Shown one piece after another: positions 9,050 through 17,308 of a stretch of 64,000 nt of DNA. Every line of letters starts with the position of its first letter. The first letter of the stretch is position 1. The notes under the pieces were generated by a model. It was not told where the DNA came from. It saw nothing but the letters and a program-made list of their open reading frames with translations, and searched no databases. Source of the DNA: Fidelibacterota bacterium. Lineage in GTDB: Bacteria > Fidelibacterota > Marinisomatia > SCGC-AAA003-L08 > TS1B11. The position numbers and the translations under genes are program-made. The stretch is taken from the NCBI GenBank assembly GCA_020354025.1, contig CP070638.1, positions 1,811,956-1,875,955 of the forward strand. The letters are read 5' to 3'.

Positions 9050-9943
9050 ATGAAGCATAAAGGCATAACCAGACGGGATTTCTTGAAGGGCAGTACGTCG
9101 GCCGCACTTGCCGGGGCGTTCTATTTAAGTCTGCCGGGCAAGCTCTCCGCCCAACCAGGAGATAAAACCAGGGTTATCTTGATCCGCGAGCAGGCTGTGC
9201 TGGACAAGCTGAACAAGCCTGACGATGCTGTGCTGGCCCGGATGCTGGATGAGGCAGTAACGATCCTTCTCGGTGAAAAAGACCCGCTCGTGGCCTGGAA
9301 ACGACTGGTTAAACCTGATGATGTTGTGGGTATAAAGACCAACATCTGGTCGTATCTGCCCGTACCGCCAGGATTAGAACAGGCTATCTACGCTAGATTA
9401 ATTGATGCCGGTGTGGTAAAAAAGAACATCTCAATGCGTGACCGCAGCCTGCTTGCAGACAATGTTTTCAAAAGAGCAACAGCGCTTATCAACGTCCGGC
9501 CGATGCGAACCCATGACTGGTCAGGAGTAGGGACCTTGATCAAGAATTACATCACGTTCACCAATAATCCCAGCTCCTATCATCCTGATACCTGCGCCGA
9601 CCTGGCTACCATCTGGAAGCTGCCCTTGGTGAAAGGCAAGACCAGGTTGAATATACTGGTCATGCTGACACCGCTGTTTCATGGCTCTGGGCCTCACCAT
9701 TTCAATCCGAAATATACCTGGGCTTATAAAGGCCTGCTGGTGGGAACGGACCCGGTGGCGGTCGATGCGACTGGCTTGCGCATCCTCCAGGCGAAGCGCA
9801 GGGAATTCTTCGGTGAGGATCGCCCTATGGATCCGCCGCCAAAACATATCCTGCTGGCGGATACCCGGCACGGCCTGGGGACGGCTGATCCCGAAAAAAT
9901 CGAGCTCGTCAAGCTCGGCTGGCGCAAAGACATCCTGATCTAG
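9050..9943 (+). CDS. Tat-exported DUF362 protein, second copy (tandem paralogue)
   Basis: The 297-residue protein aligns with the preceding copy along its whole length: the same GITRRDFL Tat motif, the same LARMLDEAV segment, CADLATIWKLP, NILVMLTPLF and WAYKGLLVGTDPVAVDATGLRI. It again lacks a cysteine cluster. The central region differs most (VKKNISMRDRSLL, HDWSGVGTLIKNYITF). I choose ATG 9050, preceded by GCGAGGGAGA, rather than the upstream in-frame GTG at 8987, because the Tat signal starts there and the length then matches copy one. The pair looks like a tandem duplication that has diverged, perhaps to form a heterodimer or to act on two substrates. Confidence 0.86.
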   Translation: MKHKGITRRDFLKGSTSAALAGAFYLSLPGKLSAQPGDKTRVILIREQAVLDKLNKPDDAVLARMLDEAVTILLGEKDPLVAWKRLVKPDDVVGIKTNIWSYLPVPPGLEQAIYARLIDAGVVKKNISMRDRSLLADNVFKRATALINVRPMRTHDWSGVGTLIKNYITFTNNPSSYHPDTCADLATIWKLPLVKGKTRLNILVMLTPLFHGSGPHHFNPKYTWAYKGLLVGTDPVAVDATGLRILQAKRREFFGEDRPMDPPPKHILLADTRHGLGTADPEKIELVKLGWRKDILI

Positions 9944-10143
9944 GATTAGCCCAAAATATACCGAACTACCCTGGAAATATCACCGGCGCTTTATTCCTGG
10001 ACCTGCCCGCTGCCTATCATCGCCGAATTCCAGCCCATTTTTCTGAGGAACTCTTGGCAACTCGGAACTCCCCTCATCGCTTCCTTATGGCTAAATTAGC
10101 CTCCCGCTGACAGACTTATTTGCAGGGAATAGAAAGGAGAACT

Positions 10144-11178
10144 ATGCGTATTGGCATTTTGACAGGCGGAGGCGATTGCCCTGGGCTTGACCCGATGATA
10201 CGGGGACTGGTCCTTACCGGAGTTAAAACCTACGGCTACGAATTTCTTGGCTTCCTTGACGGGTGGAAGGGTCCCGTAGAGAACCTCACCATGCCCCTTG
10301 ATGTGGACAGCGTGCGGGGTCGTTACGATGTGGGTGGCACCATGCTCGGCTCCAGCCGCACCAATCCCCTGAAGGACCCCGCTCTGATTGACAAGATCAA
10401 AGCAAATTTGAAGGCCAATAAAATTGACGTGCTGGTGGCCTCCGGGGGAGACGACACCCTGGGCGTAGCTACCAAGCTCTCTGAAATGGGGATCAAGACC
10501 ATCGGCGTACCCAAGACCATTGATAACGATCTGTCCGCAACCGATTATACCTTCGGCTTCGATACGGCTGTTGCCATTGCCACCGAGGCGATAGACCGCC
10601 TTCATACCACCGCCCGGAGCCATCATCGAACCCTGGTGTTAGAGGTCATGGGCCGGCATTCAGGATGGATCGCCCTGTATAGCGGTATTGCTGGCGGTGC
10701 CGACTACATTATGCTGCCGGAGAAAGACACGGACCCGAAGGAGCTGTGCGCCTCGGTCCAGCGCGAGTACGGCGAAGGCCGGAAGAACTACGCCATAGTA
10801 GTGGTTTCCGAGGGTGCCAAGCTAATCCAAATGGAAGAGCTGACCGTGCAGGACGAGAGCCAGGACGCTTTCGGACACGTGAAACTGGGGGGCATCGGTA
10901 AGCAAGTGTCCAAGCTGATCGAGAAGGAAACAGGTTTTGAAACCAGGGATGTCTTGCTCGGGCATATCCAGCGAGGCGGCTCACCTACGGCCAAGGACCG
11001 GATTCTCTCCACGCGTTACGGCGTTTTTACCGCCCATATGATCCACAAAAGCCAGTTCGGTTATATGCCGGCATTAAGGGGCAACAATATCATGGCCGTA
11101 CCCCTTTCGGAAGCTACCTACGAGAACAAGGTGGTGGGACCCGAGTGGTTCCCCGTGCTGGATGTTCTAAAGGCTTAG
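10144..11178 (+). CDS. pfp: Pyrophosphate-type 6-phosphofructokinase
   Basis: This second phosphofructokinase is 344 residues, the length of the compact bacterial type. Its donor-site residues are GGDDT at 101-105 and PKTIDND at 123-129. In characterised enzymes, aspartate in place of the second glycine plus lysine in PKTIDND goes with pyrophosphate use and a reversible reaction. The N-terminal loop GGGDCPGLDPMIRG has an unusual D-P-M where N-A-x is common. ATG 10144 follows AAGGAG; the in-frame TTG at 10120 is rejected. The stop codon overlaps the stop of the convergent sulfotransferase gene by three bases. The donor assignment is inference from motif only. Confidence 0.9.
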   Translation: MRIGILTGGGDCPGLDPMIRGLVLTGVKTYGYEFLGFLDGWKGPVENLTMPLDVDSVRGRYDVGGTMLGSSRTNPLKDPALIDKIKANLKANKIDVLVASGGDDTLGVATKLSEMGIKTIGVPKTIDNDLSATDYTFGFDTAVAIATEAIDRLHTTARSHHRTLVLEVMGRHSGWIALYSGIAGGADYIMLPEKDTDPKELCASVQREYGEGRKNYAIVVVSEGAKLIQMEELTVQDESQDAFGHVKLGGIGKQVSKLIEKETGFETRDVLLGHIQRGGSPTAKDRILSTRYGVFTAHMIHKSQFGYMPALRGNNIMAVPLSEATYENKVVGPEWFPVLDVLKA

Positions 11179-12482
11179 CTGTTCGAAGGAGTGCTTCTAG
11201 CCTCGGCGAGGCCTTCTTCAGCCTCCGCGTGTCCGGTCTCCATCTCCAGTATCCGGGAGAAGAGTTTCCGGGCCTGTTCTTCCATCCCCAGACTGGCACA
11301 CGCCGTACCGAGAGAGAACAGGGCTTCGGTGTCACGGGGGTGTCGCTCGACGATGTCCAGAAAGGTTTGAAGCGCATCCTCGGTACGGCCCAGCTCTAGG
11401 TATACTTCAGCCAGGTTTTTAGCCGTATCAGTGTTTTCAGGGTTAAGCTGCCGGGCCAGGCTCAGGTGGGCTAGCGCCTGCTCCTTATCCCCCCTGTTGA
11501 GGTAGAGCACCGCCAGATCGTTCTGGGCCTGAGCGTGAAAGGGATGTAGCGATACCGTCTCCTGCATAGCCTTCAGCGCTTCTCCGAGCTGGTTGCACTC
11601 GATAAATTCATTAGCGCGTTCGAAACTGGCCTGGGCCTTCATTTTCGCCTCTGGGGTTGTGGTGTCACTCTCAGGTAACCGGCTGCCGATGGTTTTTTCC
11701 AGTTTGAGCGGGAGTACCAATCCCTTATCCATTGCCTCTTGGAGGGCTTTGCCGCCTGCGGCACATAACGCTGCATACGCTTCAGCTACTTCAAAGGGTG
11801 CCTTGGCCTCGTTCAGCTCTGCCTCTGTAAGGCGGTGTTGTCGGTGGGACGAGGAAATAGAACGGCAGGCCGCGTCGAGCCGCTCCTCAGGTACCGACCA
11901 TCCCAGCCAGTGTAACACTCGATGGAGCTCACTCCGCGGGTCTACAAAGTACATGTCATAGTGAGTGATCAACCGGTCGCCGGGATCGGTATCTGCGAAT
12001 ATACGCTGGTAATACCTGAGCCACAGGTTGTAACTGAAGGCGTCGGTACTGCTCACCTGCTTGCCGAGGGATTTGGCAGTTTCAATGGGATTGCGGAGGC
12101 AAACAACCACCTTCAGTCCTGGCAATACGCATCTCCAGAACGGAAGGATCAGACTGCAGCGTGGGTCTTTCCAGCCCCATTGTTTTCGCTCACCAATGGT
12201 CCCGATGAGCTGCTGGGCCCGCTCGCGGAAGGGGGCCATATCGGGCTTTGTCTCCCAGCCCTGGGGCATACGGGGCAGGAGGAAGTCCCAGTCTCCTGTG
12301 AAGTGGGCTAGGATATCCTCGGTCAGCTGGTCCATGTCCTGGTTCTGCCAGTAGCCTGCGGGATTTCCCTCGTCCGGCGGCATGATCCGCTCTTCCGGTC
12401 CCAGGTACAGGCCGCAGAGATTGAGCAGACGGGCTATCATGGAGGTGCCGGTTCGGTGCATACCGGTGATGCAGATAGTCAT
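11175..12482 (-). CDS. Sulfotransferase-family protein fused to C-terminal TPR repeats
   Basis: The first 230 or so residues look like a sulfotransferase: the 5' PAPS loop ITGMHRTGTSMIARLL at residues 4-19, GYWQN, WGWKDPRC, and the LRNPIETAKSL segment typical of the 3'-phosphate site. From about residue 285 the protein becomes a run of tetratricopeptide repeats (AKMKAQASFERANEF, LAVLYLNRGDKEQALAHL, LAEVYLELGRTEDALQTF, LGTACASLGMEEQARKLF). It lies 75 bases downstream of the glycosyltransferase gene on the same strand, and both are divergent from flagellin, so it may sulfate a glycan on flagellin or on another surface protein, with the repeats gripping the target. Substrate is not shown by sequence. 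Confidence 0.78.
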   Translation of the reverse strand: MTICITGMHRTGTSMIARLLNLCGLYLGPEERIMPPDEGNPAGYWQNQDMDQLTEDILAHFTGDWDFLLPRMPQGWETKPDMAPFRERAQQLIGTIGERKQWGWKDPRCSLILPFWRCVLPGLKVVVCLRNPIETAKSLGKQVSSTDAFSYNLWLRYYQRIFADTDPGDRLITHYDMYFVDPRSELHRVLHWLGWSVPEERLDAACRSISSSHRQHRLTEAELNEAKAPFEVAEAYAALCAAGGKALQEAMDKGLVLPLKLEKTIGSRLPESDTTTPEAKMKAQASFERANEFIECNQLGEALKAMQETVSLHPFHAQAQNDLAVLYLNRGDKEQALAHLSLARQLNPENTDTAKNLAEVYLELGRTEDALQTFLDIVERHPRDTEALFSLGTACASLGMEEQARKLFSRILEMETGHAEAEEGLAEARSTPSNS

Positions 12483-12557
12483 TGTCCGATTCCCTCTATC
12501 GTTGAGCAGGTCCTTCCACAGGTCACCGGTAACCGGGGCTGCAGCACCGCTGGATTT

Positions 12558-13754
12558 TCAGGCACAGGTTTTCCTTGTCAGATCAAGCATGGTAGTCACC
12601 CGATGCTCCATCAGGTGTTCGCGCCAGATCCTTTCCCGGGCTTTCTGGATTACCCGGTCCCGGGCTGCCGGGTGTTCGAGAAAATATCGTACTTTGTCCT
12701 TCAATTCCTCGTCGTTGTGGAAGTACACCACCTCCTCATCCAGCTCGAAGTGGTCGGCCAGGGATTCCTGCCAATCGGTGAGGACGAATCCGTTACACAT
12801 GGGGACGTCGAACAGGCGCTGGTTCAGGGCTGTTTCCTGCTGGAACGTGGTCAGGCTCAGGTTAACGGCGCTGTTCAGATAGACGTTCGGGGTCTCCAGG
12901 GCATATGCCACCGGGGAACGAACGACTTCTTCAGGGAGGTAGTTCTTCCAGTCGTCGATACCGTACACCACCAGTGGCTCATCCAGTAGAGTGGTCAGAC
13001 GCCCCACCCGGTAGCGGCGGGTCTCCCGGAAAACCACATAAGCGATAAAGTTGTAAAAGGCATCCAGGGTCGTAAAACGCTCCCGGTAAGGGGCAAATAC
13101 TGTGTCCAGGTCGATATGACCAATCTCCATCTTCATAGTGCTGAAATCGGGCTGCCATTCGCTATAGAGGGTTTCGTATACATCGTGATGAAAGTGGCGA
13201 ATCATTTTGACGAAGGTTCCCCCAACGTAAGAAACCTTATTTCTCAGAAACTTGAAGCGGTTGTCGTGCTTCACTTTGCTGTAGGTGATATCAGTAGCCA
13301 GAGGGAGGTAGAAGGCGTACGGGAAGCCAGCCTGATTAAGGGTGGGCAGCAGGGCTTTATCGGAGGAGAACGCTACGACGGATTCTGGAATTTCATCAAT
13401 TGCGTGGGGACCGGTAAAGCGGTAGTTGTCCAGGTACCAGAGGATCACCGGCAGCGGAAGCCTGGCCAGGACACCGATGATGGTGCCCTGGTGGTCGAGC
13501 CCCATGTTGTTGAGTACCAGCAGGGCATCAGGTCGGAGTTTCACCGCCTCTTCCAGGATCAGGCGGAGGGCATCCTTGGCGGGCGTATGTTCGGGCAGGG
13601 CCAATTCGATAGCCTGGTGCCCCCTATGTCGTAGCTCTGCCAGGAGCTGGTTCTGGAGAAAGTAATCGTACTTGAGAAAGAGGAACCGATAGGGTGGCGA
13701 TTTGAACTTCTTGTACTGGAAGTGCCGCTTCAGATTCGGCAGTTCTGATTTCAT
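12558..13754 (-). CDS. CgeB-like glycosyltransferase (GT-B fold)
   Basis: The 398-residue protein resembles CgeB/spore-maturation-type glycosyltransferases: an N-terminal Rossmann half with LRPDALLVLNNMGLDH and ILWYLDNYR, then a second half with VVYGIDDWKNYLPEEV, YLNSAVNLSLTTFQQETALNQRLFDVPMCNGFVLTD and YFHNDEELKDKVRYFLEHP, the typical donor-binding and C-terminal pattern (N-x-R-x-F-D and the E-L segment). No signal peptide, so it acts in the cytoplasm. The gene is divergent from flagellin with 262 bases between the starts and leads into the sulfotransferase gene. Glycosylation of flagellin before export is the natural guess, as CgeB-like enzymes often flank flagellin genes. Acceptor and sugar are unknown. 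Confidence 0.75.
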   Translation of the reverse strand: MKSELPNLKRHFQYKKFKSPPYRFLFLKYDYFLQNQLLAELRHRGHQAIELALPEHTPAKDALRLILEEAVKLRPDALLVLNNMGLDHQGTIIGVLARLPLPVILWYLDNYRFTGPHAIDEIPESVVAFSSDKALLPTLNQAGFPYAFYLPLATDITYSKVKHDNRFKFLRNKVSYVGGTFVKMIRHFHHDVYETLYSEWQPDFSTMKMEIGHIDLDTVFAPYRERFTTLDAFYNFIAYVVFRETRRYRVGRLTTLLDEPLVVYGIDDWKNYLPEEVVRSPVAYALETPNVYLNSAVNLSLTTFQQETALNQRLFDVPMCNGFVLTDWQESLADHFELDEEVVYFHNDEELKDKVRYFLEHPAARDRVIQKARERIWREHLMEHRVTTMLDLTRKTCA

Positions 13755-13877
13755 ACCCCGGAGGGTACCACTTTATTTGGGCGCTTGTCAACCCTGCATA
13801 ATCGGCTCATTAAGTAGGTATCTACTTGACTGATCAGGCTGGCCGTCGGATTCTTCCGGGAAGGCCAGATATTCCGC

Positions 13878-13904
13878 TAAAGATTTCCGGTTGGCTGCCG
13901 ATAT
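13878..13904 (+). promoter_or_regulatory. Sigma-28 (FliA) promoter of flagellin
   Basis: TAAAGATT at 13878-13885, an 11-base spacer, then GCCGATAT at 13897-13904. This matches the enterobacterial sigma-28 consensus TAAAGTTT-N11-GCCGATAA at 14 of 16 positions with exact spacing. Transcription would start near 13911, giving a leader of about 105 bases before the flagellin ATG. Confidence 0.88.
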
Positions 13905-14016
13905 GACAGGATAGAGAGCAAAAGTGGTACCGGCGGTCGGGCGATGCGGCTGGTTACCGGAAAGGAAAATCGCCAGTGGGCAGGGATGTCCACATAATGA
14001 GCACAAGGAGGTAATA

Positions 14017-14838
14017 ATGAGTTTCACTCGTATTAACGCCAATATCGCGGCGTTAGCATCTTACAATGAGCTTCTCAAGGTAAATAGCTACGTTGCGAGG
14101 GGTTTGCTTCGGTTGTCTTCGGGCAAGCGGATCAATAAGGTCGGCGACGACCCGGCCGGTTTCTCACTGGCCCGGGGCATCGAATCGCGCCGGCGTTCAC
14201 TTTCACAAGCGCTGGACAACGTTGGTACCGCCAAGAACGTCCTCTCTATTGCCGAAGGGAGCTACCTGGCTATCGCCAGTATTCTCCAGGTTATCAAGGA
14301 GAAGACCGTACAGGCCGCTGACGACAGCTACAACCTCGATCAGAAAAATGCGATCCAGGGGCAGATTACCGCCCTGGTAGCCGAAATCGACGACATTGTC
14401 GAGGAAACCGAGTTCCAGGGCACACAGCTGATTGACGGTTCCTTCGCCGCCGCCAAGTTCCAGACCGGCGCCGCGGCTGGTGACGTTTTCAGCGTATCGT
14501 TAAACAACGTGGATTCGGCTGCGTTAAATGTCGACGCTCTGGTGGTTACTGATGCCGCTACCGCTTCCGCTGCCATGGCTGATGTGGATGCCGCCATCAA
14601 CACACTTAACCAGGCAGCTCAGGACGTGGGTGAGTATACAATCCGTTTGGATAACAAGGAGACCACCCTGTCGGTTGGTATAACCAATATCGAGTCCACC
14701 CGTAGCCGGATTGAGGACGCTGACTTCGCTCAGGAGCAGATGAACCTGATCCGGGCTCAGATCGTACAGCAGACAGCATTCGCCTCGTTTGCACAGGCTA
14801 ATGCGGCACCCCAGCTGGTCCTATCGCTCTTCCGGTAA
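14017..14838 (+). CDS. fliC: Flagellin
   Basis: The 273-residue flagellar filament subunit keeps the two conserved ends that form the D0/D1 coiled coil: INANIAALASYNELL and LRLSSGKRINKVGDDPAGF at the N-terminus; IESTRSRIEDADFAQEQMNLIRAQIVQQ and SFAQANAAPQLVLSLF at the C-terminus. The variable middle is short (about residues 145-195), so the outer D2/D3 domains are missing and the filament should be thin and smooth. ATG 14017 follows AAGGAGGTAATA. The gene has its own sigma-28 promoter and a strong terminator, as expected for a highly made monocistronic transcript. Serine/threonine-rich central residues are possible sites for the neighbouring glycosyltransferase. Confidence 0.96.
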   Translation: MSFTRINANIAALASYNELLKVNSYVARGLLRLSSGKRINKVGDDPAGFSLARGIESRRRSLSQALDNVGTAKNVLSIAEGSYLAIASILQVIKEKTVQAADDSYNLDQKNAIQGQITALVAEIDDIVEETEFQGTQLIDGSFAAAKFQTGAAAGDVFSVSLNNVDSAALNVDALVVTDAATASAAMADVDAAINTLNQAAQDVGEYTIRLDNKETTLSVGITNIESTRSRIEDADFAQEQMNLIRAQIVQQTAFASFAQANAAPQLVLSLFR

Positions 14839-14869
14839 ACCAGCGCAGCCAGTTGGGCTTTCGCAAAGG

Positions 14870-14900
14870 GGGGTCTGGATTTTCCAGGCCCCTTTTTCTT
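14870..14900 (+). terminator. Rho-independent terminator of flagellin
   Basis: GGGGTCTGG at 14870-14878 pairs with CCAGGCCCC at 14884-14892 (9 bp with one G-T pair) around a 5-base loop, followed directly by TTTTTCTT. It lies 31 bases after the flagellin stop codon. Confidence 0.92.
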
Positions 14901-14996
14901 GTTAGAGGCCAGAAAAGGGGTGAATAAACCATTGTGAGGCAATGATCCGAGCGATTTCAGGCCGCTTTTCCTCTCTTGAAAGTTGCTTGAAATTGC

Positions 14997-15023
14997 TAAA
15001 GAATCCTCTATATCTTCCGATAA
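14997..15023 (+). promoter_or_regulatory. Sigma-28 (FliA) promoter of the fliS-fliD operon
   Basis: TAAAGAAT at 14997-15004, 11-base spacer, TCCGATAA at 15016-15023. It matches the sigma-28 consensus at 13 of 16 positions with exact spacing. The start point would be near 15030, about 64 bases before the fliS GTG. Confidence 0.82.
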
Positions 15024-15093
15024 GGGAACTAGGGAAAAAGAAGATGAACATGTATTTAAGGCATAAGATAAGGTAAATTAAGGAGTTACTATC

Positions 15094-15420
15094 GTGTTTC
15101 GTACCCAGGTTGAGCCTCGAGACATAGACAGGAATCCGTATCTAAAGCAGAAAATATTTTCAGCAAGCCCGGAACAGCTGATCTCCTATATGTACGACGC
15201 AATTATTGCGGCCTGTCATCGAAAGGATCAGGAGCGGGCATTACGGGGCTTGTCAGGGCTGGTTAATGCCCTCAATTTTGATTACAAGGAGGTTGCCGTT
15301 CCCCTGTATCAGCTTTATCGGTATTGTCTGGAGCAAGCCCGGAAGAAGAAATTCGATGAGGTGGAAGAACTCATCGGCGGGCTTAAGGCAGCTTGGGCGG
15401 AGGCAATGAATGTGAACTAA
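15094..15420 (+). CDS. fliS: Flagellin export chaperone FliS
   Basis: FliS binds the C-terminal end of flagellin in the cytoplasm and keeps it unpolymerised until export. The 108-residue product has the family's core: NPYLKQKIFSASPEQLISYMYDAII in helix 1-2 and a four-helix pattern after it. It is slightly shorter than typical members (about 125). The start is GTG 15094, preceded by AAGGAG at 15079-15084. It begins an operon driven by the sigma-28 site at 14997, with fliD 12 bases after it. Confidence is high because of sequence and position between flagellin and the cap gene. Confidence 0.9.
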   Translation: MFRTQVEPRDIDRNPYLKQKIFSASPEQLISYMYDAIIAACHRKDQERALRGLSGLVNALNFDYKEVAVPLYQLYRYCLEQARKKKFDEVEELIGGLKAAWAEAMNVN

Positions 15421-15432
15421 TCAGGAACAGCT

Positions 15433-16899
15433 GTGGTAGCAATTTCTACATCATCATTCGGCGGTCTCGACATTGAGGGGCTGGTAGCGCAATACCGGCT
15501 TATCGAGCTTGGATCGCGTAGTAGCATCGAAGGCCGTAAGGAGGTTCTTGAAAGCCGAAAAGAGGCGCTGAGCGAACTGGATTCCAAGCTCTTAGCACTC
15601 TACAAGCTGGGAGAGCGCTTTTCGGATATCATCCTGGACGTTTTCAATTCACGACAGGGGAGTTCCAGCGACTCCGAGCTGTTTACCGTTTCGGCTGGTG
15701 TCGCAGCCCAACCGGGAAGTCACGACATTACAATCAGCCGGTTGGCATCTATTGACACCCGCGTTTCCCAGCAGTATGTTGCCACTGGGACCAATGTCAG
15801 TGACAGCTTTACCGGGGAGCAGACCTTCGGGATCCTGGTGGCCCATCCCACTGATGTCGATCCGAATAACCGGGAAGAAATCACCGTTACCGTATCTGCG
15901 GCGACTTTCGACAACAAAACCAACGACGAGGTGCTGGCGGACATCGCCCTGGCTATCAACAATGCCATGAGCGCCGCTGTTACTGCCGGTACCATTGATT
16001 CGGATGAGCAGACAGTTGCTTCGGTGGTCTCCGAGGAAACGGGTACTTCCCGCTTAGTGCTGCGAAGCGGACAGTCGGGGGAGACTTACAGTCTGCAGTT
16101 CAATGATACTGACGGTCTCCTGGCCAACTTGCAGGTGAACGCCGCATCGCAATCAACGGGAACCAGTGGTGGTTATATCACGGCTGCAAATGAACTGAAC
16201 TCCCTGTTCACCATCGACGGACTGGCCTTTACGCGGGATAGTAATTTCGTCGAGGATGCACTCGAGGGTGTCAGTATACAGCTGCTGGGTACAACCGCGA
16301 CCACGGAAACGATTACCATTACGACTGATACCGAAGCCGTCAAGAGCGAGGTTCAGGACTTTATGGATGCCTACAACGAGGTGATAGAGTTCCTGAACGA
16401 CAAAACGGCTACAGACGGCGAATTCCGGGGCGATTCGACGTACAGCACCCTGAAGTTCCAGTTGCGGAGCATCATCTCCGCTGTAGTGAGTAATACCGAG
16501 ACGACTGACTATAATCAGTTGAGTGAGATCGGAATCAGTATCAATAGGGATGGCACGCTGTATTTTGAGGATGAGACGAAGTTTGAGACGGCCTTGGCCA
16601 CGAATACCAGCCTCGTTTCAGACCTGTTCGTTGCCACAGATGGCGTCGCCGTCGCGCTGAATGAATTCGTCGTTAATTACACCAAGACCTCAGGGATTAT
16701 ATCGACCTCAGAAGATGCTGTTGAGGCAACCCTGCGGTACCAGGAGACTCGTCTTGAGAACTTCGATGAGCGCCTGGAGAAGAAAGTAGAGAGGTTCCGG
16801 GAGCAACTACTCCGGTTGCAGTCGGTGTATCTGGAGATGCAACAGCAATCTGCCTTTTTTTCAAATTTTTCCTCCCAATTATCAGGCCTCTCTGGTTAA
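15433..16899 (+). CDS. fliD: Flagellar filament cap protein FliD
   Basis: FliD forms the cap at the tip of the filament and helps incoming flagellin fold. The 488-residue protein starts with SSFGGLDIEGLVAQYRLIE, a standard FliD N-terminal helix, followed by the coiled-coil segment ESRKEALSELDSKLLALYKL. The middle contains SGQSGETYSLQF and the FliD_C region with VQDFMDAYNEVIEFLNDKT, and the end is a long amphipathic helix (LENFDERLEKKVERFREQLLRLQ) for multimerisation. The GTG at 15433 is the most upstream reasonable start and has AGGA ten bases before it. It is the second gene of the fliS operon. Confidence 0.92.
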   Translation: MVAISTSSFGGLDIEGLVAQYRLIELGSRSSIEGRKEVLESRKEALSELDSKLLALYKLGERFSDIILDVFNSRQGSSSDSELFTVSAGVAAQPGSHDITISRLASIDTRVSQQYVATGTNVSDSFTGEQTFGILVAHPTDVDPNNREEITVTVSAATFDNKTNDEVLADIALAINNAMSAAVTAGTIDSDEQTVASVVSEETGTSRLVLRSGQSGETYSLQFNDTDGLLANLQVNAASQSTGTSGGYITAANELNSLFTIDGLAFTRDSNFVEDALEGVSIQLLGTTATTETITITTDTEAVKSEVQDFMDAYNEVIEFLNDKTATDGEFRGDSTYSTLKFQLRSIISAVVSNTETTDYNQLSEIGISINRDGTLYFEDETKFETALATNTSLVSDLFVATDGVAVALNEFVVNYTKTSGIISTSEDAVEATLRYQETRLENFDERLEKKVERFREQLLRLQSVYLEMQQQSAFFSNFSSQLSGLSG

Positions 16900-16915
16900 G
16901 TAGTTGAGGGTCAAA

Positions 16916-17305
16916 ATGGTTGAAACAATCAAGAACGTCACAGCCATCGTTGAGCATGACCCTAACCGTGCGCAAACCGATAAGGTGGATCGGAACAGGA
17001 GTCCAGGGAAGGATAAAGCACCACAAAAAGCACCTGATTTTTCAAGAAAGACCAGCGAACCGGAAGCTGTCCAGGGAACGGGCACAGAGCTCTCCGTAGT
17101 GGTGAAAGATATCAATACCCTGGTTTTCCAGGTAGCGACCACGAAGGTATCCTTCGATGTAGATGAGGAAACCGGTCGGTCGGTGGTTCGGGTCGTGAAT
17201 AAGGAGACCGGTGAAGTTATCCGGCAGGTACCGCCTGAGGAACTGCTGACTTTGGTAGCTAGGATGCGACAGCTTTCCGGGCTCATTTTCAACAAAGAAG
17301 TGTAG
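16916..17305 (+). CDS. flaG: FlaG family flagellar protein
   Basis: FlaG proteins are small flagellar proteins, usually encoded beside fliD, that influence filament length. This 129-residue product has a disordered, charged N-terminal half and a C-terminal FlaG domain with VRVVNKETGEVIRQVPPEELL, the most conserved stretch of the family. I prefer ATG 16916 over the in-frame TTG at 16904; the spacing to fliD is then 16 bases with a GAGGGT ribosome binding site. It is part of the same operon. Confidence 0.88.
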   Translation: MVETIKNVTAIVEHDPNRAQTDKVDRNRSPGKDKAPQKAPDFSRKTSEPEAVQGTGTELSVVVKDINTLVFQVATTKVSFDVDEETGRSVVRVVNKETGEVIRQVPPEELLTLVARMRQLSGLIFNKEV

Positions 17306-17308
17306 ACG

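Noticed and set aside
10096-10626. Long antisense frame of 176 codons over the PPi-type phosphofructokinase
   Set aside because: It is a shadow of a strongly conserved gene in a GC-rich region and its peptide matches nothing.
13799-13825. Minus-strand GCCGATTA that could be a sigma-28 -10 box for the CgeB-like gene
   Set aside because: The -35 position at the correct spacing (GTAGATAC) matches only 2 of 8 consensus bases, so it is not called, unlike the three sites listed.
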